From Conexibacter sp. CPCC 205762 (lineage in GTDB: Bacteria; Actinomycetota; Thermoleophilia; Solirubrobacterales; Solirubrobacteraceae): 37,135 nt of DNA. The stretch lies in NCBI RefSeq assembly GCF_030646155.1, contig NZ_JAUTDN010000047.1:1-37135 (forward strand). The letters run 5' to 3'. Shown here piece after piece: positions 1 to 7,197 of this stretch. Under the pieces are notes generated by a model, which did not search any database, was not told the origin of the DNA, and worked only from the letters and a program-made list of their open reading frames with translations. The position numbers were made by a program, and so were the translations under genes. How positions within the stretch are numbered: the stretch's first letter is position 1; each line of letters starts with the position of its first letter.

Positions 1-1
1 C

Positions 2-778
2 GGCAGCGGCCCGCGCGGCCGCCGTGCCCGCGGCCGCGGCGCGAGCGTCGGCGCGATCGACAGCCGCGCGGCGGCGCCGGGCGCCCCGGACCTCGCGCTC
101 GTCGCGACGCTGCGGGCGCGGCTGCAGGCGGGCGCCGCGCTCCCCGACGCCGGCCTCGAAGCTGGCGCGTTGCCGATGTCTGCGGATTTGGCCCTCCACA
201 GCGAGGCACGAGCCGCAGACTTCCCGCTCCACGAGCACGTGCGGGCGGGGCGCGAGGCGGTGCTGCTGTGTCTGGTCGTCGATGCGAGCGGGTCGATGGG
301 GGCGCGGCAGCGGCTGGCGAGAGTCAAGGGTGCGCTGCTGGCGCTGCTGCGCGACGCCTACGCGCGCCGCGATCGCGTCGCCGTGATCGCCTTCCGCGAC
401 GCGCACGCTGAACTGCTTGTCAGACCAGGCGCTCCGCTGGAGCAGGCTGGCGCCGCGATCCGCGCGCTCCCGACGGGCGGCCGCACGCCGCTCGCCGAGG
501 GGCTGCGCGAGGCGGCGCTGACGATCGGCCGCGAGGCCGTCCGCGAGCCCGAGCGCCGCTCGCTCGCGATCGTCCTCACCGACGGTCGCGTGCAGGATCC
601 CCACGGCGCGGTCCCGGCCGCGGCGCGCGCGCTCGGCGCGGCCGCCGGCGCCGTCCACGTCGTCGACACCGAGGAAGGGCACGTGCGGCTCGGGCTGGCG
701 GGGCGCGTCGCCGCGGCCGCCGGCGGCCAGCTGCACCGGCTCGCGCCGGCCCCCGTCCGTCACAGGAGAGCAGCATGA
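2..778 (+). CDS. Magnesium/cobalt chelatase subunit D-like protein, VWA domain (5' end outside window)
   Basis: The reading frame enters from the left edge, so only the C-terminal 258 residues are visible. They form a von Willebrand A domain with an intact MIDAS metal site: DASGSMG at residues 94-100 of the fragment, then GGRTPLAEGL and TDGRVQDP. The stretch before it (RGRGASVGAIDS) resembles the linker between the AAA and VWA parts of ChlD/BchD. In B12 clusters such proteins work with CobN in ATP-dependent cobalt insertion, in place of CobS/CobT. This role is inferred from the family and from the neighbours, because CobN is not visible. The stop overlaps the cobO start as ATGA. Residues around 59-74 are encoded by a palindromic repeat (see 176-223). 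An ATG at 176 lies inside that repeat and is not the gene start. Confidence 0.85.
   Translation, partial: GSGPRGRRARGRGASVGAIDSRAAAPGAPDLALVATLRARLQAGAALPDAGLEAGALPMSADLALHSEARAADFPLHEHVRAGREAVLLCLVVDASGSMGARQRLARVKGALLALLRDAYARRDRVAVIAFRDAHAELLVRPGAPLEQAGAAIRALPTGGRTPLAEGLREAALTIGREAVREPERRSLAIVLTDGRVQDPHGAVPAAARALGAAAGAVHVVDTEEGHVRLGLAGRVAAAAGGQLHRLAPAPVRHRRAA
176..223 (+). repeat. In-frame palindromic element, copy 1 (degenerate core)
   Basis: The outer arms GTCTGCGG (178-185) and CCGCAGAC (213-220) are perfect complements, and an inner CCTC/GAGG pair sits around CACAGC. The segment is read in frame as MSADLALHSEARAADF inside the chelatase gene. It matches the element at 13,716-13,763 read on the minus strand in 36 of 48 bases by hand alignment, in the same codon phase. 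The inner stem is partly eroded here compared with the other copy. Confidence 0.7.
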
Positions 779-1398
779 GCGAGACCACTCCGCTGGAGAA
801 GCACGGCGGCGACGACGTCGACGTCCCGCACCGTCCGGGCGACGTCGGCAGCGCCGAGCCGAAGCGCCGCAAGCCGCGCGACAGAGCGCTCGTCGCGGTC
901 TACACCGGGCACGGCAAGGGCAAGTCGACGGCCGCGTTCGGGATGCTGCTGCGCGCGTGGGCGCGCGGCTACCGCTGCGGCGTCTTCCAGTTCGTCAAGT
1001 CGGGCAAGTGGAAGGTCGGCGAGGCGAGAGCGGCCGCCGCGCTCGGCGGGATCGACTGGGAGAAGATGGGCGACGGCTGGTCGTGGCTGTCGAGAGACCT
1101 GGACGAGTCGGCCGACCTCGCGCGCGCCGGCTGGGAGGGCGTGAAGGCCGCGATCGCGTCGGAGAGATACGAGTTCCTGCTGCTGGACGAGATGACGTAC
1201 CCGATCAAGTGGGGCTGGATCGACGTCGACGACGTGGTCGAGACGCTGCGCTCGCGCCCCGGCTTCCAGCACGTGATCATCACCGGCCGCGACGCCGATC
1301 CGAAGCTGATCGAGCTGGCCGACCTCGTCTCCGAGGTGACGAAGGTCAAGCACCCGATGGACCAGGGCATCCGCGCCCAGCAGGGGATCGAGTGGTGA
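775..1398 (+). CDS. cobO: Corrinoid adenosyltransferase (CobO/BtuR type)
   Basis: Transfers the adenosyl group of ATP to the cobalt of reduced corrinoids, giving the Co-C bond of adenosylcobalamin; cytoplasmic. The 207-residue length fits the CobO/BtuR family. The P-loop GHGKGKST is at residues 45-52, followed by the family pattern AAFGMLLRAWARG and FVKSGKWKVGE. A LLLDEMTYPIKWGW segment matches the Walker B region and the conserved segment after it. About 40 polar N-terminal residues precede the core, as is common in actinobacterial members. The ATG overlaps the chelatase stop (ATGA), and an AGGAG lies at 763-767 at good spacing. The gene is in the middle of the B12 operon, consistent with a biosynthetic rather than purely salvage role. 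Confidence 0.96.
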   Translation: MSETTPLEKHGGDDVDVPHRPGDVGSAEPKRRKPRDRALVAVYTGHGKGKSTAAFGMLLRAWARGYRCGVFQFVKSGKWKVGEARAAAALGGIDWEKMGDGWSWLSRDLDESADLARAGWEGVKAAIASERYEFLLLDEMTYPIKWGWIDVDDVVETLRSRPGFQHVIITGRDADPKLIELADLVSEVTKVKHPMDQGIRAQQGIEW

Positions 1399-1413
1399 CG
1401 ACCGCGAGCACCG

Positions 1414-2871
1414 ATGCCTGACGGCGGCGTCGAGCCCGCGGCCGCGGAGTGCGAGCGCGGTGAGGCCGCGAGCTGGCGGCCGGCGCAAGCGGGCGGCGTC
1501 GAGCTGCTCGTGATCCTCGACGGCGCCAGCGAGCCGCCGCGCGACGGCCGGCCGACGAGCCTCGAACGCGCCGCGACCCCGGCGCTCGACGCCCTCTGCG
1601 CGGAGGGCGCGCTGACGCGGCTGCGGACGGTCGCGCCGTGGCTGGAGGCCGGCTCGGAGCACGCGATCCCGGCGCTGCTCGGCTGGACGCCACCGGCGTC
1701 GGTCGACCGCGGGGCGGTCGAAGCCGCCGCGCGCGGGATCGCCGTCGAGGACGGCGAGCGCGCCTGTCGGATCGACGTGCGCCACGCCGCCGACGGCGCC
1801 CGCGCTGATGCCGCGCAAGCGCTGCCGGCACTCGCAGTCGCGCTGCCGTCGCACCGTCTGCACCTGCTCGGCGGCCATCGGCTGCTGGCGGTCGCGCGCG
1901 CGCCGCTGCCGGGGTTGGATCCGCTGGTGGCGTTCGGAGCGGCGTTGGCGTCGGCACCCGCGTCTGCGTTGGCGTCTGCACCTGCGTTGGCGAGCGCGAG
2001 CGCGGGCGAGCGGGACGTGGCGCGCGAGGGCCTGACGCTCCATCCCTGGCGCGAGGGGATCGTGCCTCCGCGCATTCTCGATGCGCGCACGGTCGTGATC
2101 GCCGCCCCCGGCGCCGCCGCCGGCCTCGCGCGGCTGCTCGGCGCGCGCGTCATCACGCCCGCGGGCGCGACCGGTCGCCCCGGCAGCGACCTCGCCGCCA
2201 AGGCCGCCGCGGCGCTGGGCGTGCTGCGGGACGCGACGGCCGGCGCGTCGAACGGAGCAGCTGGAGCCCGGTGCGGCGACGGTCCCGGTCCCGGACCCGG
2301 ACCCGGACCCGCGAGCGTCGAGCGGATCGTCGTCCATGTCGGCGCTCCCGACGAGGCCGCCCACGAGCACGACGCCGCCGCGAAGATCGCCGCGATCGAG
2401 GCCGCCGATCGCGACCTGATCGCGCCGCTCGCCGCTGCCCTGCGTGCGCGTGCAGGCGCCGTCGGCTCGCCGCTCGACGGCACGGCTTCACGCCCCGTCG
2501 ACACCCTGCGCGTCTGCCCCGACCACGGCTGCGACCCCGCTGACGGCCGCCACGACGCCACACCTGTTCCGTGCGTGACGTGGTCCCCGCAATCCGCGCC
2601 GCGAACTGCGCAAGCTGGGCCGCGGTTTGAGACAGATGCGCCGCGAGCTGCGCAGACTGCGCCGCGCATTGCGGCGGATGCGCCGCGAACTGCGAAGACC
2701 GCGCCGCGAATTGCGGCGGATGCGCCGCGAGCTGCGCAGACTGCGCCGCGAATTGCGGCGGATGCGCCGCGAGCTGCGCAGACTGCGCCACGGCTGACGG
2801 AGCGAGCGGTGGCCGCGCTGCCGCTCACGCTCCCGGTCGAGCTGGCGACGAGCGTGCGGGCGGCGGCGTGA
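1414..2871 (+). CDS. Phosphoglycerate-mutase-like metalloenzyme (alkaline phosphatase superfamily) in the B12 operon
   Basis: 485 residues related to archaeal-type cofactor-independent phosphoglycerate mutase (ApgM). Metal and nucleophile positions look intact: D36 (VILDGAS), S81 in GSEHAIPALLGW (the usual nucleophile position), D313/H317/D320 (DEAAHEHD), D370-H371 (PDHGC) and H380 (GRHDATPVP). ApgM-related proteins include phosphotransferases other than glycolytic mutase. Its position between cobO and cobB suggests a B12 step with no other candidate here, such as alpha-ribazole-phosphate phosphatase or L-threonine kinase; this is inference. Unusual low-complexity segments occur: an Ala/Ser-rich stretch at about 1945-2010, a Pro-Gly run at 2281-2312, and a C-terminal 42-bp tandem repeat. 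The ATG at 1414 is the first good start after cobO, and the end overlaps cobB as GTGA. Confidence 0.75.
   Translation: MPDGGVEPAAAECERGEAASWRPAQAGGVELLVILDGASEPPRDGRPTSLERAATPALDALCAEGALTRLRTVAPWLEAGSEHAIPALLGWTPPASVDRGAVEAAARGIAVEDGERACRIDVRHAADGARADAAQALPALAVALPSHRLHLLGGHRLLAVARAPLPGLDPLVAFGAALASAPASALASAPALASASAGERDVAREGLTLHPWREGIVPPRILDARTVVIAAPGAAAGLARLLGARVITPAGATGRPGSDLAAKAAAALGVLRDATAGASNGAAGARCGDGPGPGPGPGPASVERIVVHVGAPDEAAHEHDAAAKIAAIEAADRDLIAPLAAALRARAGAVGSPLDGTASRPVDTLRVCPDHGCDPADGRHDATPVPCVTWSPQSAPRTAQAGPRFETDAPRAAQTAPRIAADAPRTAKTAPRIAADAPRAAQTAPRIAADAPRAAQTAPRLTERAVAALPLTLPVELATSVRAAA
2596..2790 (+). repeat. 42-bp tandem minisatellite (about 4.6 units) in coding sequence
   Basis: Units begin at 2596, 2638, 2680, 2722 and 2764 (the last partial). 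Each encodes 14 residues of the type APRAAQTAPRIAAD. The first unit is the most diverged and the last two are nearly identical. The unit length is a multiple of three, so copy number can change without breaking the frame. The repeat follows the last predicted metal ligand, so it forms a C-terminal tail. Confidence 0.9.
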
Positions 2872-4352
2872 TTCCGCGGCTCGTGGTCGCCGGCACCAGC
2901 TCCGGCGCCGGCAAGACGACTATCGCCAGCGGCCTGATCGGGGCGCTGCGGGCGCGCGGGCTGCGGGTGCAGGGCTTCAAGGTCGGCCCGGACTACATCG
3001 ACCCCAGCTATCACGCGCTCGCGTCGGGCCGGCCTGGCCGCAATCTCGACGCCTACCTCGCCGGGACCGAGCTGATCGCGCCGCTCTTCCGCCACGGCTC
3101 CGGTGACGCCGACATCGCCGTGATCGAGGGTGTGATGGGTCTGTTCGACGGCGCCTCCGGGCGCGGCGAGCTGGCCTCGACCGCGCAGGTCTCGAAGCTG
3201 CTGCACGCGCCGGTCGTGCTGGTCGTCGACGGCTCGGCGATGGCGCGTTCGGCGGCTGCGATCGTCCACGGCTTCGCGACCTTCGATCCGCAGGTCGACG
3301 TCGCGGGTGTGATCTTCAACCGCGTCGGCTCCGACGTCCACGAGCAGTTGCTGCGCGAGGCGGTCGAGCCACTCGGTCTTCCGGTCCTCGGAGCGCTGCG
3401 TCGCGACGAGCGGATCTCCGCCCCCGAGCGCCACCTCGGCCTCGTTCCGGTCGCCGAGCGCGAGCCGCGCACCCGCGCCGCACTCGCCCTGCTCGCCGCG
3501 ACGCTCGCCGACCGCCTCGACCTCGACGCCCTGCTCGCGCTTGCCCGCACCGCCCCGTCGATCGACGGGGCGGCGTGGAGTCCGCACGTCGGTGCTGCGG
3601 CTGCCTCGCAGACCCCCGCCGTGGAGGCGCGTGACGGTGGCGCGGATGTGCGTGATCGTGGCGCGGATGTGCGTGATGGCGGCGCACCTGCGCGCATCGC
3701 GATTGCGCGCGGGCCGGCCTTCTCCTTCCACTACCAGGAGAACCTCGAGCTGCTCGAGGCGGCGGGGGCAGAGCTGCTGCCGTTCGATCCGCTGCGCGAC
3801 GAGACGCTGCCGGAGGGCACCGAGGCGCTCGTCCTCGCGGGCGGCTTCCCCGAGGTCTTCGGGGCAGAGCTGCAGGCCAACGCGCGCCTTCGCGGCGAGG
3901 TCGCCGCGCATGCGGCCGCCGGGCGCCCGATCCTCGCCGAGTGTGGCGGTTTGCTGTTCCTCTGCGAGCATCTCGACGGTCATGAGATGTGTGGAGTGGT
4001 GCCGATGAGAGCGGCGATGGGAAGACGGCTGACACTGGGCTACCGCGAGGCGACCGCGGCGACTGCGACGCCCTGGCTGGCGCGCGGCGCGCGCCTGCGC
4101 GGCCACGAGTTCCACTACACGCAGGTCGAGCCGGCCGGCGACACGACGAGCACGGCAGCGGCAGCTGGTGCGCCGAGCGCCCCCGGCTCGCCGGACGCTC
4201 CCGCCTGGACGCTCGCCGCACGCGGTCTGGAGCGGCGGGAGGGATTCGTCGCCGGCGCGGTGCAGGCGAGCTACCTGCATGTTCACTGGGCCGCCTTCCC
4301 GCAGGTCGCGCACGACTTCGTCGCAGCGGCGCGCGCGGGGGGACCCGGGTGA
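2868..4352 (+). CDS. cobB: Cobyrinic acid a,c-diamide synthase
   Basis: Glutamine-dependent ATP ligase that amidates side chains a and c of the corrin ring (CobB/CbiA family). 494 residues. The N-terminal P-loop GTSSGAGKTT is at residues 9-18, followed by GFKVGPDYIDPSYH and EGVMGLFDG, family signatures. The C-terminal class I glutaminase domain has its nucleophile C359 in LAECGGLLFL and the motif GHEFHYTQ near the end. The GTG start overlaps the upstream gene (GTGA), and the stop overlaps the next start in the same way. A 21-bp repeat encodes a DGGADVRDRG-type insert at the junction of the two domains, and an Ala/Pro/Ser-rich insert follows at about 4140-4205. CobB or CbiA cannot be told apart by sequence alone, but CobG nearby favours hydrogenobyrinic acid as substrate. 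Confidence 0.95.
   Translation: MIPRLVVAGTSSGAGKTTIASGLIGALRARGLRVQGFKVGPDYIDPSYHALASGRPGRNLDAYLAGTELIAPLFRHGSGDADIAVIEGVMGLFDGASGRGELASTAQVSKLLHAPVVLVVDGSAMARSAAAIVHGFATFDPQVDVAGVIFNRVGSDVHEQLLREAVEPLGLPVLGALRRDERISAPERHLGLVPVAEREPRTRAALALLAATLADRLDLDALLALARTAPSIDGAAWSPHVGAAAASQTPAVEARDGGADVRDRGADVRDGGAPARIAIARGPAFSFHYQENLELLEAAGAELLPFDPLRDETLPEGTEALVLAGGFPEVFGAELQANARLRGEVAAHAAAGRPILAECGGLLFLCEHLDGHEMCGVVPMRAAMGRRLTLGYREATAATATPWLARGARLRGHEFHYTQVEPAGDTTSTAAAAGAPSAPGSPDAPAWTLAARGLERREGFVAGAVQASYLHVHWAAFPQVAHDFVAAARAGGPG
3627..3690 (+). repeat. 21-bp tandem repeat in cobB
   Basis: About three imperfect units encode (V)RDGGAD-type heptads at the junction between the ligase and glutaminase halves of CobB. 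The frame is kept. It resembles the other short repeats in this operon in length and placement but not in sequence. Confidence 0.8.
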
Positions 4353-6310
4353 CCGTCACGCTGCTGCTCGGCGGCACCCGCTCGGGCAAGAGCGCACGCG
4401 CCGAGCAGCTCGCCGCCGACAGCGGGCTGCCGGTCACCTACGTCGCGACGGCGGACGGTTCCGACCCGTCGCTCGCCGAGCGGATCGCCGCGCACGTCGC
4501 CCGCCGGCCCGCGGAGTGGACGACGATCGAGGCTGGCGACGACCTCGCGGCTGCGTTCGTGGCCGGCGGCATCGCCGAGCATGGCGCCGGCGTCGAGCGT
4601 GTCGCTCCCGCCGAGACCGGCAACGGTGCGGAGGGCGCCGCCCGCGCTGAGGGCGGTAACGGTGCGGAGGATGTTGCCCGCAGTGCGACCGGTGACGGTG
4701 CAGAGGGTGTCGCCCGCAGTGCGACCGGTGACGGTGCGGAGGCCATCGCCGCGGTGCCGGACCGCCGCTGCATCCTGGTCGACGGACTCGGGCCGTGGAT
4801 CGCCACCACGCTCCACCACGCAGGCGCCTTCGACGATCCCAGCGAGGAGCGCCTGACGGCCGCACGCGAGCGGATCGAGACCGGGGTTGCGCAGCTGGCG
4901 CACGCCGCGACCACGCTGTCCGCCGCCGGCGGTGCCGCGATCGTCGTCGCCGAGCAGGCCGGCGAAGGCGTGCTGCCTCCCGACCGCGCCTCCCGTGTCT
5001 GGCTCGACCTGCTCGGCAGCGCGACGCAGCAGCTCGCCGCCGTCGCCGATCGCGTCGAGCTGATCGTCGCCGGCCGCCCGCTCGCGCTCACATCAGCGCA
5101 AGCCGCGCCAGCGTCCGCGCAACCCGCGCCCGCATTTGCGCAACCCGCGCCCGCATTCGCGCAACCCGCGCCCGCATTCGCGCAATTCGCGCCCGCATCT
5201 GCGCAATCCGCGCCGACATCTGCGCAAGCCGCGCCGGCATTTGCGTCAGCCGCGCCGGCATTCGCGCAACCCGCGCCATCCGACCTCGCCGCGCTGCGCA
5301 CGCACGGCGACACGGCCGTGCGGCCGGGGGATGCGGACCATGCGGTCAACGTGCGGGCGGAAGGGCCGCCGGCGTGGCTGCGGACGGAGCTGGAAGCGGC
5401 GCTGGCGGAGCAGGCGACGCGCTATCCGGACGAGCGCGAGGCATGCGAGGCGCTCGCGGCGCTGCACGGACGCACGGCGGAGGAGATCGTGCCGGCGAAC
5501 GGCGCGGCGCAGGCGCTGTGGCTGCTGCCGACGGCGCTGAGACCGCGGCTCGCGGCCTGCGTCCATCCCGGCTTCACCGAGTCGGAGGCCGCTTTGCGCG
5601 CGCACGGCGTCGAGGTCGTGCGCGTCCTGCGCGATCCCGACGCGGGGTTCGCGCTCGACCCGGCGGCGGTGCCGGCGGAGGCCGACCTCGTGATCGTCGG
5701 CAACCCGGCGTCGCCGAGCGGCACGCTCGATCCGGCCGCGGCGCTGCTGGCGCTGCGGCGGCCGGGGCGAATGGTCGTCGTCGACGAGGCGTTCATCGAT
5801 CTCGTGCCAGGCGAGCCTGGCACGCTCGTGCGCGAGCCGCTGGAGGACGTGATCGTCGTTCGCAGCCTGACGAAGTCGCTCGCGATCCCCGGCCTGCGCG
5901 CCGGCTACGCGGTCGCCCACCCGGCCGCCGCGGAGCGGCTGCGGGCGGTGCGGCCACCGTGGTCGGTCAACGCGCTCGCGCTCGCGGCACTGGCGGCGGT
6001 CGCGCGGCGGCCGCAGGTGCTCGCCGAGGCGGCCGAGCGGACCTGCGCGGAACAGAGCGACCTGGCCGCCCGGCTGGCGACGCTCGATGGCGTCCGCGCC
6101 TGGCCGGCCGCCGCCAACTACACGCTGATCGAGGTCGCCGACGGCGCTGCCGTAGCCGCCGCGCTGCGCCGGCGGCGGATCGCCGTTCGCGAGGCCGCCT
6201 CGTTCCCGGGCCTCGACGGCCGTCACCTGCGCGTGACCGCGCGGGCGCCCGAGCAGAACGCGCGCCTCGTCGCGGCGTTGGCAGAGGCGATCGCGGAGGT
6301 GGGGCGATGA
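4349..6310 (+). CDS. cobU-cobC: Fusion: CobU (cobinamide kinase/guanylyltransferase) + CobC/CobD-type PLP enzyme
   Basis: 653 residues with two catalytic parts. Residues 1-245 are CobU: P-loop GGTRSGKS at 8-15, YVATADGSDP, and ILVDGLGPW. It phosphorylates adenosylcobinamide and then adds GMP. Residues 310-653 are a fold-type I PLP enzyme of the histidinol-phosphate aminotransferase/threonine-phosphate decarboxylase kind: GAAQALWLLP, NPASPSG, DEAFIDLVPG, and the PLP lysine K509 in SLTKS followed by GLRAGY. The latter type makes the (R)-1-amino-2-propanol phosphate linker of B12. The GTG start at 4349 overlaps the cobB stop; in-frame codons further upstream lie inside cobB and are not used. The CobU half carries a 4 x 12-residue insert, and the halves are joined by an Ala-Gln-Pro heptad linker. 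Both domains look complete. Confidence 0.92.
   Translation: MTVTLLLGGTRSGKSARAEQLAADSGLPVTYVATADGSDPSLAERIAAHVARRPAEWTTIEAGDDLAAAFVAGGIAEHGAGVERVAPAETGNGAEGAARAEGGNGAEDVARSATGDGAEGVARSATGDGAEAIAAVPDRRCILVDGLGPWIATTLHHAGAFDDPSEERLTAARERIETGVAQLAHAATTLSAAGGAAIVVAEQAGEGVLPPDRASRVWLDLLGSATQQLAAVADRVELIVAGRPLALTSAQAAPASAQPAPAFAQPAPAFAQPAPAFAQFAPASAQSAPTSAQAAPAFASAAPAFAQPAPSDLAALRTHGDTAVRPGDADHAVNVRAEGPPAWLRTELEAALAEQATRYPDEREACEALAALHGRTAEEIVPANGAAQALWLLPTALRPRLAACVHPGFTESEAALRAHGVEVVRVLRDPDAGFALDPAAVPAEADLVIVGNPASPSGTLDPAAALLALRRPGRMVVVDEAFIDLVPGEPGTLVREPLEDVIVVRSLTKSLAIPGLRAGYAVAHPAAAERLRAVRPPWSVNALALAALAAVARRPQVLAEAAERTCAEQSDLAARLATLDGVRAWPAAANYTLIEVADGAAVAAALRRRRIAVREAASFPGLDGRHLRVTARAPEQNARLVAALAEAIAEVGR
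4610..4753 (+). repeat. 36-bp tandem repeat (4 units) inside the CobU domain
   Basis: Four consecutive 12-residue units: AETGNGAEGAAR, AEGGNGAEDVAR, SATGDGAEGVAR and SATGDGAEAIAA. The repeat lies between the N-terminal P-loop region and ILVDGLGPW of CobU, at a position where compact CobU proteins have a short loop. It is fully in frame. Confidence 0.9.
5096..5279 (+). repeat. 21-bp tandem repeat (8 full units plus a partial) forming the CobU-CobC linker
   Basis: Units start every 21 bp from 5096 to 5243, with a partial one from 5264. They encode heptads of the type AQPAPAF. The repeat exactly bridges the CobU and PLP-enzyme halves, giving an extended Ala/Pro linker. Three central units are almost identical, which suggests recent expansion. 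Confidence 0.93.
5804..5823. repeat. Perfect 9-bp-arm inverted repeat in the CobC domain
   Basis: GTGCCAGGC and GCCTGGCAC are separated by two bases. It lies inside coding sequence (read VPGEPGT) just after the DEAFID motif. It may simply be chance in GC-rich DNA. Confidence 0.5.
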
Positions 6311-7197
6311 GACAGGCGCCGATGCGCGGTGAGACGCGCGCGGGCGGCGTCGGGGCTCCATCCGCTCCGGCTGGCGAGCCATCGACGGGCCGCGTCTCGG
6401 CTTCGTCCGGCGCGGCCGGCGAGGCGCCGATGGGCGGCGGGTTCGCCGGCGAGGCGTCGGCGTGCGATGCGGCGCGATCCGGCGACGCATTGGCAGGCAG
6501 CGCGGCGCGATCCGGCGAGGCCTCGGCGGGCAGTGCGGCGGCGCGCATCGTCCGCCGACCCGGCACGCTCCTGGTCGACTTCGGCGCGCCGCGGCGGGTG
6601 CTCTCCTCGGCGGTGCTCGGCGGCGGGATCGGGGTCGCGCACGGCTGGCTCAACGCGACCGTCGCGCGCGACTACGACCGCCTCGACCCGGCCGTCGACC
6701 TGACCGAACGAGCGGCGGCGCTCGGCTTCGACGGCTCGCTGGTGGGGATGCTGACGGCGGTCGACGTCGACCGCTGCGAGATCGGCGAGCGCGGCCGGGC
6801 GCGGGCGTTCGCGACGGTCGGGGTCGGGCATGCGCTGGCGGCCGCCGGGACGAGACCGCGTGCGGTGCCGACCGTCGGGACGATCAACCTGCTCGTGCTC
6901 GTCGATGCGCCGCTCGACGACGCCGCGCTCGCCGGCGCGGCGCAGACCGCGATCGAGGCGAAGGCGCAGGCGCTCGCGGCCGCCGCCGTCCCGGCCGCGA
7001 ACGCCGACTGCCACGCGACCGGCACCGCCACCGACGCCTTCTGCATCGCCGCCCTGCCCGGCGGCGGCGAGCCGTTCGCCGGTCCCGCGACCGCGATCGG
7101 CGCCGACATCGCCCACGCCGTCCACCGCGCCGTCCTCGCTGGCGCCCGCGCCGACCGTGCCGACTTCGGGCCGCTGTTCGAGGAGGCCCGCCGATGA
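6307..7197 (+). CDS. cbiZ: Adenosylcobinamide amidohydrolase
   Basis: 296 residues. CbiZ cleaves the aminopropanol arm of (pseudo)cobinamides back to cobyric acid, for remodelling and salvage of foreign corrinoids. The core from about residue 80 shows LSSAVLGGGIGVAHGWLN, GSLVGMLTAVD, GTINLLVLVDAPL and a CHATGTATDAFCIAA segment, all typical of the family. The first ~78 residues are a low-complexity Ala/Gly/Ser extension with an 11-residue repeat and no recognisable domain. The ATG overlaps the cobU-cobC stop (ATGA). A later start such as the ATG at 6430 is possible, but would break the pattern of overlaps. Finding CbiZ inside a de novo operon suggests that this organism both makes and remodels B12. 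Confidence 0.92.
   Translation: MRQAPMRGETRAGGVGAPSAPAGEPSTGRVSASSGAAGEAPMGGGFAGEASACDAARSGDALAGSAARSGEASAGSAAARIVRRPGTLLVDFGAPRRVLSSAVLGGGIGVAHGWLNATVARDYDRLDPAVDLTERAAALGFDGSLVGMLTAVDVDRCEIGERGRARAFATVGVGHALAAAGTRPRAVPTVGTINLLVLVDAPLDDAALAGAAQTAIEAKAQALAAAAVPAANADCHATGTATDAFCIAALPGGGEPFAGPATAIGADIAHAVHRAVLAGARADRADFGPLFEEARR
6442..6540 (+). repeat. 33-bp tandem repeat (3 units) in the CbiZ N-terminal extension
   Basis: Two clear 33-bp units at 6475-6507 and 6508-6540 encode RSGDALAGSAA and RSGEASAGSAA. A more diverged unit precedes them. All are in frame. Confidence 0.8.

Noticed and set aside
2596..2790. Possible CRISPR array from regularly spaced repeats
   Set aside because: Units are directly adjacent with no unique spacers and stay in frame inside a gene, so this is a minisatellite.
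969..4313. Very long minus-strand open frame (over 1,100 codons) opposite cobO-cobB
   Set aside because: Arg/Ser/Ala-rich translation without domains; it is the mirror of high-GC third positions in the real forward genes.
3989..4348. Upstream in-frame extension of the CobU-CobC protein
   Set aside because: It lies wholly inside cobB and encodes low-complexity sequence; GTG 4349 fits the overlap pattern and starts right before the CobU P-loop.
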